DNA of 6,735 nucleotides from an uncultured Marmoricola sp. (GTDB lineage: Bacteria; Actinomycetota; Actinomycetes; Propionibacteriales; Nocardioidaceae), in assembly GCA_937868455.1 (NCBI GenBank), contig CALMMO010000112.1, positions 1-6,735 on the forward strand, given 5' to 3'. How positions within the stretch are numbered: the stretch's first letter is position 1; every line of letters starts with the position of its first letter. The notes under the pieces were generated by a model. That model did not search any database. It saw only the letters and a program-made list of their open reading frames with translations, and was not told the origin of the DNA. The translations under genes were made by a program, and so were the position numbers. Below are positions 1-5,152 of the stretch, piece after piece.

Positions 1-27
1 CACGCCTGTCGTGGTGGCCAGGGTCAA
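1..27 (-). CDS. Possible 5' end of a further operon gene (partial)
   Basis: On the minus strand, 16 nt after the propeller gene's stop codon, there is a purine-rich GAGAGGAG followed by a TTG that opens a frame reading MTLATTTGV up to the window edge. The Shine-Dalgarno-like stretch and short spacing suggest that the operon continues leftward. Only nine codons are visible, the spacer between GGAG and TTG is short (2 nt), and a GTG at the very edge is an alternative start. The family cannot be identified, and this could also be non-coding. Confidence 0.3.
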
Positions 28-43
28 GGCTCCTCTCGTTCGG

Positions 44-1090
44 TCACTTGCTGCGCTTGCCGCCCGCGGGCGGCCGCGCAGGGGGTTTGTGTTGACGCTC
101 AGCGCGTCTAGTCGGCTCTGGACGACGGTATGGTCGCCGCCGCAGACTGGCCAGAGCCCACACCAACGCCCCGAGCGCCAGCGCACCCAGCACCCCGGCA
201 ATGCCTAGGACGATGGCACTAGGGCCTCGAGATGGGGTCGTTTGGGTAGGTGTGGGACTCGGGGAGGGTTCACTGGTCGGTGACACACTAGGCGTCGCCG
301 TCGGGGTCGGCTCGAGAAGTAGCGCGGCCGGGATCTCGGTCTGAACCATGGGCTGGGAGATGCCTTCAGAGATCAACCGGATTCGTTGCCTGGGGCCTAC
401 CGAGATGCCCTCGCCTTGCACCTGCCCGGGCAAAACGAACTTCCCGATCGGCGTGAAGTCGGGGAACGTAAAGACCTGACCCATTGAGTAATCGCGCAGC
501 ACGACATGGGTGCCATCTGAGAGCACCGCGCCGTCGGTAGGCCCGAATTTCACCTGCGCCACCTGCTCGAGCTCGTTCGTGCCGGTCGTGCTCAGTTGAG
601 TTGGCGCGGCGTACACCCTGGAGTTCTTCTTGCCTTTAGTCACCACGTAGAGCCGCTGCGTGGCTGGATCGACCAGGAGTGTCTCGGCGTTCTGGGGCCC
701 ATCTGGGTAAGTCAAGGAGTACTTCGCCGCTTCGACAGTTTCATCCTTGGCAGCGACCGGAACCTTGAAAACCGAGACCGAGGTGCGCTCATTGGTGTTA
801 TCGCCAATGTCACCCACCCAGACCTCACCATTGCCCGCGGGCGCAAGGGCTTCGGGGTCGACCACGGTGCCGAAGGTCGTGGTGCCGACCACTGTGCCAC
901 TCGCATCGAGGGCAAAGAGCACTCCGTCACCTTCTGAGCTGTTGAGTGTCACCATCAGCTTGCCGAGGTCGACCAGCCCCGAAGCCGTGGTGATGCGCGA
1001 ATCATCAACCACGAACAGATCACGATCTTTGGCGAACGCAGGAGGCGCCAGCACCAGCAACGCCCCAAGAACTGCGATCAGCCGCTTCAT
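44..1090 (-). CDS. Secreted, membrane-anchored beta-propeller-like protein
   Basis: This 348-residue protein is predicted to be exported and held on the outer face of the membrane. Residues 1-20 form a Sec signal peptide (MKRLIAV, a hydrophobic core, then AFA before Lys21). Residues 21 to about 258 are rich in beta-strand-like segments and carry WVGDIGDN at 91-98 and NAETLLVD at 134-141, followed by LYVVTK. I recognise these as marks of actinobacterial extracellular propeller-type proteins. Residues 258-289 are a Pro/Thr/Ser stalk (bases 224-319), 291-315 are a membrane helix, and 316-348 are a very basic tail that should stay in the cytoplasm. The start codon overlaps the methyltransferase stop by 4 nt (ATGA), so translation is probably coupled. 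No catalytic residues are recognisable, and a binding or sensing role is only a guess. I am sure of the architecture and unsure of the function. Confidence 0.85.
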   Translation of the reverse strand: MKRLIAVLGALLVLAPPAFAKDRDLFVVDDSRITTASGLVDLGKLMVTLNSSEGDGVLFALDASGTVVGTTTFGTVVDPEALAPAGNGEVWVGDIGDNTNERTSVSVFKVPVAAKDETVEAAKYSLTYPDGPQNAETLLVDPATQRLYVVTKGKKNSRVYAAPTQLSTTGTNELEQVAQVKFGPTDGAVLSDGTHVVLRDYSMGQVFTFPDFTPIGKFVLPGQVQGEGISVGPRQRIRLISEGISQPMVQTEIPAALLLEPTPTATPSVSPTSEPSPSPTPTQTTPSRGPSAIVLGIAGVLGALALGALVWALASLRRRPYRRPEPTRRAERQHKPPARPPAGGKRSK

Positions 1091-2280
1091 GCCAGCAACT
1101 CTGCCAGTTTCGGCTGAACTCGCCAGGTTTCGACTAGCGCTAAGTAGTCAGATTCATCGGTCGCTCGAGGGGCCGCACCGGTGCGTACGGCGCGCAGCAG
1201 CGTATTTCGTGGCGTGTGCTGACTAGCAACGAACTCCACAACATCGGCTCGGTAACCGTGGATGCGCAGTAACTGCGCCCGTAACGCGTCGGTGAGGGTG
1301 TCAGCGAACCGCTCGCGCACAATGCCATCGCGGGTCAGCATGCCGTAAGGGCTCGGGGTCGGCGCCCGGCGCAGTTGTGCCGCGATGTCGTGGTGGCAGC
1401 ACGGCGCCGCCAAGATCAGTGGGGCCTGCCAGCCAATAGCTCTGGCAATCGCCTCATCGGTGGCGGTGTCGCAGGCATGCAGCGCCAACACCACGTCAGG
1501 TGGCTGCTCAAGGCTCACCCCGGCAATGTCGCTGTGGATGAACTCTGCGTCCGCGTTGAGAATCTGAGCCAGTTCGCTGTTGTGATGCAGTGACTGGGAC
1601 TTGGAGTCGACACCAATGACATGCGTAGCAATGCCTGACTCGTTGAGGTGCTCGTGTGCGGCAAACGTCAGATAGGCATTTCCACACCCCAGATCGACAA
1701 CGCGAAGCGGTTCTGCAGATGTGGGCCGACGCAGTTTGCCGCGCTTGATTGCCTCGCCTATTGCCTGATCGAGCAGCCGCAAGAAGTCCTCGACTTGGCG
1801 GAACTTCGCTTGCCGGCTGGGTTTGAGGTTGCCTTGCGAATCAGTCAACCCCAGGGCCTTCAAGGTGGGGCTCTGTTCGCTCAGCAATCGCGGCTTGGCC
1901 CGGTCGTGAGCCGTGTCAGCCTCCTGCGGCGCTACGGCCGCAGGTTTGAGCGTGACCACCGCCTCGTGCTTCTTGGTGACCCGCAACTCCAAGACCGAGG
2001 TGAGCGACTCGACCCGCCAGTTGGTGAATGGCACATCCAAAAGATCATCGAGGGCACTGCGATCAACAGTGAGGTCATGGTTGCTCGTGAACGACTGGGT
2101 CTGGTCGAAGGTGACGATCTGAAGTCGACGGCCAGCCTTGATGTCGACGTACCTCAGTTCGGCGCGGCGCCACTGGGCCTCAGCCCCACGCTGGCGGCCC
2201 GAGGCCACGGCACGCACAAACCCATCGGCCACGATCTCGGCACGGACTCGCGACAACGCACGCAGCAACGGCTCAGCCAT
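1087..2280 (-). CDS. Class I SAM-dependent methyltransferase, METTL25-like (Methyltransf_32 type)
   Basis: This 397-residue cytoplasmic methyltransferase has an unknown target. Residues 1 to about 120 form a poorly conserved N-terminal domain. A linker specific to this subfamily follows: KPRLL at 129-133, LGLTDSQGN at 143-151 and KFRQVEDFL at 159-167. The Rossmann fold then carries motif I (VVDLGCGNAYLTF, 194-206), the acidic end of strand 2 (GVDSKS, 223-228), an HSD motif after strand 3 (249-251), LHACDTATDEAI (267-278) and APCCHHD (292-298). The LHxC and CCxH pair resembles the METTL25/RRNAD1 group and bacterial Methyltransf_32 proteins. All SAM-binding motifs look intact. No clear Shine-Dalgarno precedes the ATG. 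It lies 3 nt behind the stop of the 28-codon ORF, so translation is probably coupled to it. The 3' end overlaps the propeller gene. A substrate (RNA, protein or small molecule) cannot be inferred. Confidence 0.9.
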   Translation of the reverse strand: MAEPLLRALSRVRAEIVADGFVRAVASGRQRGAEAQWRRAELRYVDIKAGRRLQIVTFDQTQSFTSNHDLTVDRSALDDLLDVPFTNWRVESLTSVLELRVTKKHEAVVTLKPAAVAPQEADTAHDRAKPRLLSEQSPTLKALGLTDSQGNLKPSRQAKFRQVEDFLRLLDQAIGEAIKRGKLRRPTSAEPLRVVDLGCGNAYLTFAAHEHLNESGIATHVIGVDSKSQSLHHNSELAQILNADAEFIHSDIAGVSLEQPPDVVLALHACDTATDEAIARAIGWQAPLILAAPCCHHDIAAQLRRAPTPSPYGMLTRDGIVRERFADTLTDALRAQLLRIHGYRADVVEFVASQHTPRNTLLRAVRTGAAPRATDESDYLALVETWRVQPKLAELLA

Positions 2281-2283
2281 CGG

Positions 2284-2370
2284 CTACTTCACAATCGCGG
2301 CTATGACGGCAAGAACCAATAACCCCGCCAACGCACTGGTGATGACCAGTTGGCGATGGCGGGGTTTCAT
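2284..2370 (-). CDS. Small single-pass membrane protein, 28 residues
   Basis: An ATG-started frame of 28 codons encodes a basic N-terminus (MKPRHRQ) followed by a continuous hydrophobic segment containing ALAGLLVLAVIAAIV and ending in Lys28. That is the composition of a one-helix membrane peptide. No Shine-Dalgarno is seen, but TAAGCT lies exactly 7 nt before the ATG, the usual layout of a leaderless actinobacterial mRNA. The stop (TAG) is 3 nt from the methyltransferase ATG, so it would be the first gene of that operon. Most of the first half of the ORF is also one arm or the other of a strong hairpin, so the reading frame could be an accident of that structure. I do not recognise a named family. 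The basic-then-hydrophobic pattern and the promoter spacing favour a real gene. Confidence 0.55.
   Translation of the reverse strand: MKPRHRQLVITSALAGLLVLAVIAAIVK
2321..2366 (-). other. Strong hairpin inside the first codons of the small ORF
   Basis: AACCCCGCCA (2321-2330) pairs perfectly with TGGCGGGGTT (2357-2366). Inside it, CGC/GCG pairs across a 2-nt bulge and a T/T mismatch, and ACTGGT (2335-2340) pairs with ACCAGT (2345-2350) around the loop GATG. In total about 19 base pairs form in 46 nt. In minus-strand RNA the hairpin begins 4 nt after the first base of the small ORF's ATG. The stretch after it (GGGGTTATTGGTTCTT) is moderately U-rich, so it could serve as an intrinsic terminator behind the permease, as an attenuator for the methyltransferase operon, or as a block on initiation. 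Confidence 0.7.
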
Positions 2371-2377
2371 TTGGTGA

Positions 2378-2383
2378 AGCTTA
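2378..2383 (-). promoter_or_regulatory. -10 box for a leaderless small-ORF/methyltransferase transcript
   Basis: On the minus strand, TAAGCT fits TANNNT and is followed by the 7-nt spacer TCACCAA and then the ATG at 2370. This predicts transcription starting at or next to the A of the start codon. No good -35 hexamer is present. Its expected place is occupied by the 24-bp palindrome, which suggests factor-dependent control. Confidence 0.5.
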
Positions 2384-2394
2384 CGGGGCTGTCG

Positions 2395-2418
2395 GTTTCA
2401 CCGGGTACCCGGTGAAAC
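2395..2418. repeat. Perfect 24-bp palindrome between the permease stop and the next promoter
   Basis: The 12-nt half GTTTCACCGGGT is followed by its exact reverse complement. It directly abuts the permease stop codon (2419-2421) and spans roughly -25 to -48 relative to the predicted start of the next transcript. As RNA it can form a 10-bp stem with a GTAC loop, without a T-tract, so it may be a terminator. As DNA it is a symmetric site of operator size, with GGTGAAAC half-sites whose start points are 16 nt apart. Confidence 0.75.
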
Positions 2419-3846
2419 TTACGTCAGCAGGGACTTGATCGGGTCGATCGCGAAGTACAGCACGAACAGCACCGAGATCAGCCACATCAACGGGTGCACG
2501 CTCGCGGACTTGCCACGAACCAACTTGATCAAGGTGTAGGCCACGAAGCCAGCACCGATACCCACGGTGATCGAGTACGTGAACGGCATCAAGACGATCG
2601 TCAAGAACGCTGGGATTGCGATCTCAAGGTCCTCCCAGTCGACTTCCTTCACCTGCTGCATCATCAAGAATCCGACGAGGATCAGCGCGGGCACGGCAGC
2701 CTCACTCGGAATGATGTTGACCAGCGGAGCGATCACCATCGACAGCAAGAACAGCACGCCGGTGACGAGGCTGGCCAGACCGGTCTTGGCGCCTTCACCA
2801 ACACCAGAAGCCGACTCGATGTAGGAGGTGTTGGAGGAAACACCGGCAAGCCCACCCGCAGCAGCAGCGATCGAGTCAACAATCAAAATCTTTTGAGTGT
2901 TGGGCGGGGTGCCTTCTTCGTCAAGCAGGCCTGCCTCGGCACCGATGGCGGTCATGGTGCCCATGGTGTCGAAGAAGTCAGCCAGCATGAGGGTGAAGAT
3001 CAGCAACAGCGCAGAGACCGTGCCGATGCTGCCAAACGAACCAAGCAGGTTGAACTCACCCAGAGTGTCGAAGTGCGGCACGTCGATGAAGGTCTTGGGG
3101 AATGCCGGCACGTTCAGGTTCCAGCCCGTGGCATTGAAGTCCTCGCCAACACCCATCGGCCCGATCTTCTTAACCGACTCGACGACGATCGCAAGCACGG
3201 TGGTGGCCACGATGGAGATCAAGATGGCGCCCTTAACGCGCTTAACCCACAACGTCACCAGCAAAATCAGACCCAAAATGAACACGAAGGTCGGCCACCC
3301 CTTGAGCAGGCCACCCACACCGAGTTCGACTGGCACTGGGCCATTGGCAGTACGACGAATGAAGCCTGCATCAACAAAGCCGATCATCGCGATGAACAGT
3401 CCGATACCCACCGAGATTGCGATTTTGAGTTGAGCCGGAACTGCGTGGAAAACCGCGGCCCGGAAGCCGGTGAGAACCAGGATCAAGATGACGACGCCTT
3501 CCAACACCACCAGACCCATCGCATCGGCCCAGGTCATCTGAGAGGCGATTGCAAAGGCGACAAAGGCGTTCAGACCAAGTCCGGTGGCCAGCGCCAGCGG
3601 GTAGTTGGCAAACACGCCCATGAGGATGGTCATCAAGCCGGCAACCAGTGCGGTGCCTGCCGCAATGGCTGCCAGGTTGGGGGCCGCGCCGCCACCAAGG
3701 AACTTGCCGTCAGCATCTTTAGCGAACCCGAGGATAAGAGGGTTCAAGACGATGATGTAGGCCATCGTGAAGAAGGTGACAAAGCCACCACGGATTTCTT
3801 GGGCGACGGTCGAGCCGCGCTCACTGATCTTGAAAAATGAGTCCAC
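2419..3846 (-). CDS. NCS2-family purine permease (AzgA/PbuG-like)
   Basis: This 475-residue polytopic inner-membrane protein is expected to import a purine base (adenine, guanine or hypoxanthine) with protons. The GTG start gives the usual N-terminus MDSFFKISERGS, then TFFTMAYIIVLNP at 24-36, which is typical of the AzgA subgroup. Further family marks are NYPLALATGLGLNAFVA (81-97), LADFFDTMGTMTA (288-300), SSNTSYIESASG (337-348) and GEGAKTGLASL (350-360). Asp293 and Glu344 lie in the segments that form the substrate site in this fold. About 12-14 hydrophobic segments and the full length argue for an intact gene. Purine specificity follows from the subgroup, but the exact base cannot be read. 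No purine riboswitch is recognisable in the 5' region. The gene stands alone on its strand and diverges from DUF2530. Confidence 0.93.
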   Translation of the reverse strand: MDSFFKISERGSTVAQEIRGGFVTFFTMAYIIVLNPLILGFAKDADGKFLGGGAAPNLAAIAAGTALVAGLMTILMGVFANYPLALATGLGLNAFVAFAIASQMTWADAMGLVVLEGVVILILVLTGFRAAVFHAVPAQLKIAISVGIGLFIAMIGFVDAGFIRRTANGPVPVELGVGGLLKGWPTFVFILGLILLVTLWVKRVKGAILISIVATTVLAIVVESVKKIGPMGVGEDFNATGWNLNVPAFPKTFIDVPHFDTLGEFNLLGSFGSIGTVSALLLIFTLMLADFFDTMGTMTAIGAEAGLLDEEGTPPNTQKILIVDSIAAAAGGLAGVSSNTSYIESASGVGEGAKTGLASLVTGVLFLLSMVIAPLVNIIPSEAAVPALILVGFLMMQQVKEVDWEDLEIAIPAFLTIVLMPFTYSITVGIGAGFVAYTLIKLVRGKSASVHPLMWLISVLFVLYFAIDPIKSLLT

Positions 3847-3957
3847 GAACGGTTATCCAACCAGACGCGTCTCAGGGAATTCTCAGGGGCTCGCGATGTT
3901 TTTGGTGCACTTTGGTTGTACGGCGCACCACCAGTCACATCACTCCCTTTGGCGACG
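3847..3957. promoter_or_regulatory. Divergent intergenic region, permease / DUF2530
   Basis: About 120 nt separate the permease GTG (3846) from the DUF2530 start and must hold both promoters. For the rightward gene a TANNNT box is seen, with a weak GTCACA (3934-3939) 18 nt before it as a possible -35. For the permease no convincing TANNNT or Shine-Dalgarno is visible. The only nearby symmetry is GGTT-GGAT-AACC just before its GTG. Nothing resembling a purine riboswitch core was found. Confidence 0.4.
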
Positions 3958-3963
3958 TAGAGT
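3958..3963 (+). promoter_or_regulatory. -10 box for leaderless DUF2530 mRNA
   Basis: TAGAGT matches TANNNT and is followed by exactly 7 nt (GTCCCCT) and then GTG at 3971. This places transcription start at the start codon and is the reason for choosing that GTG over the in-frame GTG at 3962, which would lie inside the -10 box. Confidence 0.5.
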
Positions 3964-3970
3964 GTCCCCT

Positions 3971-4252
3971 GTGTCTGCCGAAAGCGCCCCACCGAAGTCC
4001 CACGAGATTGGCAATCGGACCTACCTGATCGCCGATGTGGCGCCTTTGGATGTCGACGGCGTGCGCACTCTCATGATCGGCACCTTGGTGTGGTTTGTGC
4101 TCTTCCTAGGGCTGCTTCCCTTTAGGGGTTCGCTCGAGGCGAGCGGCCACGGGTGGTGGATCTGGACCTGCGCGGCGGGCACCGGACTAGGGCTGTGGGG
4201 ATGGGATCACTGCCGCCGCCGCGCTCGTAAGCGCGCAGACTCCGAGGACTAG
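3971..4252 (+). CDS. DUF2530 family two-helix membrane protein
   Basis: This 93-residue protein has the family's core: APLDVDGVRT at 24-33, a first membrane helix around 34-50, LLPFRGSL at 48-55, a second helix around 61-79 with GWWIWTCAAGTGLGLWG, and a basic end DHCRRRARKR. These features match DUF2530, a family known from actinobacteria with no established function. Both ends probably face the cytoplasm. The frame is open back to 3767 but would overlap the permease, and the region before 3962 is not protein-like. The stop TAG shares CTAG with the stop of the DUF3027 gene on the other strand. This same convergent pairing is known in mycobacteria (Rv0882/Rv0883c). Confidence 0.88.
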   Translation: MSAESAPPKSHEIGNRTYLIADVAPLDVDGVRTLMIGTLVWFVLFLGLLPFRGSLEASGHGWWIWTCAAGTGLGLWGWDHCRRRARKRADSED

Positions 4253-5022
4253 AACGACTCGAAGTCGTCTTCCTCGTTCAACGTGTCGAAGTGGGGGTCT
4301 CCCACCGGCACCGGCAATTGCTTGCGACGCAACTGTGCCTCGGAGTGGGCACCGCACCCGTGACTCAATGCGACCACGCGACCATCGGCATTGGCGTACT
4401 CGTTGGCGCACACCGCAAATTGAGTGGACAGTGGACCGGCTAACCGGAGCATGAACCCGCAGGTGGCACACGAGTGAGCCGCCGATTGCGCCAACGGAGA
4501 CGACGGCCCAAAGTCACCCTCGAACCATCGCTGCGCTGCACTAGCGCGACCATCTGGACTCAGCACGCGCCCACGACCGAGACCGACTTCATCGCTCACG
4601 GACTTCTGCTCTGCACGCGTGCTTGTGTCGTCATCACCAGCGAAGTAGCCCGGGACCAGACGTAGATCGTCCTCGTCGGTCGGCAAAATGTCGCCAGGTG
4701 ACAAGTCGCCGGGCTTGATGCGCTCGCGCCACGGCACCCACTCCGGAGCCAAAATCGCCTCCGGACCAGGACGCAAGACGATGTCAGCAATGGTGATCTC
4801 GTCGTTGCCGGGTGCATCAACCACGGTGACGTCCCAGTGCCAACCTGGGTAGCCCGCCATTTCGCAGGAGAAGTGGTGGGCAAAGACGCCCACCATCTCT
4901 TCGATCACACCGAGGTGAACCCCGACAACTGAATCGCCAACCTGTGCAGAAAGCACCCGGCGTGCCACATCCGAAGCCCCCACGGCGCGTGCGGGGTCAA
5001 GGACAGCGGTATCGGTGTTCAC
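4249..5022 (-). CDS. DUF3027 family protein with a Cys/His cluster
   Basis: This 257-residue soluble protein has no known biochemical function. Family marks are GVHLGVIEEMVGVFAHHF (34-51), EMAGYPGWHWDVTV (54-67), the block PEWVPWRERIKPGDLSPGD (93-111) with DDLRLVPGY (118-126), and PLAQSAAHSC (176-185). A possible metal site is formed by HSCATC (His183, Cys185, Cys188), Cys205, and HGCGAHSE (His221, Cys223, His226). The spacing resembles a zinc ribbon. Residues 130-165 are a variable acidic linker and the tail is acidic (EEDDFESF). GTG at 5022 is chosen because TACACT lies 8 nt before it. The 3' end meets DUF2530 in a shared CTAG, and the MFS gene diverges from its 5' end. Confidence 0.9.
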   Translation of the reverse strand: MNTDTAVLDPARAVGASDVARRVLSAQVGDSVVGVHLGVIEEMVGVFAHHFSCEMAGYPGWHWDVTVVDAPGNDEITIADIVLRPGPEAILAPEWVPWRERIKPGDLSPGDILPTDEDDLRLVPGYFAGDDDTSTRAEQKSVSDEVGLGRGRVLSPDGRASAAQRWFEGDFGPSSPLAQSAAHSCATCGFMLRLAGPLSTQFAVCANEYANADGRVVALSHGCGAHSEAQLRRKQLPVPVGDPHFDTLNEEDDFESF

Positions 5023-5030
5023 AAGGGGTG

Positions 5031-5036
5031 AGTGTA
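5031..5036 (-). promoter_or_regulatory. -10 box for leaderless DUF3027 mRNA
   Basis: On the minus strand, TACACT (TANNNT) is followed by 8 nt (CACCCCTT) and the GTG start at 5022. No Shine-Dalgarno precedes the GTG and no convincing -35 is visible. Confidence 0.45.
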
Positions 5037-5080
5037 CGGCGTGCGTCGGATTCTCAGGTTAAGTACCCAATCTGGCACTT

Positions 5081-5107
5081 CACCTAAGAAACATCCTGGG
5101 TTAGGTG
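5081..5107. repeat. 7-bp inverted repeat in the DUF3027/MFS divergent region
   Basis: CACCTAA (5081-5087) and TTAGGTG (5101-5107) are perfect inverted copies with a 13-nt spacer. Their centres are 20 nt apart, about two helical turns. An outer CTTCACC (5078-5084) also has an inverted partner, GGTGAAG (5119-5125). The site lies upstream of the chosen MFS start and could bind a dimeric regulator of one or both genes, or be a short leader hairpin. Confidence 0.4.
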
Positions 5108-5134
5108 CCAAAAGGGTGGGTGAAGCTGGGACTC

Positions 5135-5140
5135 GGGAGG
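5135..5140 (+). promoter_or_regulatory. Shine-Dalgarno-like GGGAGG near the MFS start
   Basis: GGGAGG is the only good ribosome-binding sequence near the start of the MFS frame. It lies 12 nt before the in-frame GTG at 5153, which is long, and 4 nt before an ATG at 5145 that is in a different frame. It downgrades the earlier in-frame GTGs at 5105 and 5120 as starts. Confidence 0.4.
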
Positions 5141-5152
5141 CAAGATGAGCAC

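Larger units (their letters stand above)
2373..2423 (+). repeat. Near-identical 13-nt direct repeat, GGTGAARCTTACG
   Basis: GGTGAAGCTTACG (2373-2385) and GGTGAAACTTACG (2411-2423) differ at one base and lie 38 nt apart. The first copy contains the complement of the predicted -10 box. The second copy includes the right half of the palindrome and the permease stop codon. With the inverted TTCACC at 2397-2402 this makes three GGTGAA half-sites in 51 nt. Confidence 0.6.

Noticed and set aside
224..319. Tandem repeat in the propeller gene
   Set aside because: It is the degenerate Pro/Thr/Ser stalk coding sequence; units are not regular enough to be a DNA repeat element.
1648..2322. 224-codon plus-strand frame opposite the methyltransferase
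   Set aside because: No recognisable motifs, while the minus strand shows every SAM-binding motif.
2494..3840. 448-codon open frame on the plus strand opposite the purine permease
   Set aside because: Its translation is rich in His, Gln, Asp and Arg with no domain pattern, and the opposite strand encodes a clear, full-length NCS2 permease. It is an antisense shadow of biased codon use.
3767..3970. Longer N-terminus for DUF2530 starting inside the permease
   Set aside because: It would overlap the permease start and promoter region, and the extra residues do not resemble the family. The TANNNT-7-GTG layout supports 3971.
3847..3970. Purine riboswitch before the permease
   Set aside because: No three-way-junction core or the conserved loop sequences of purine aptamers could be found on the minus strand.
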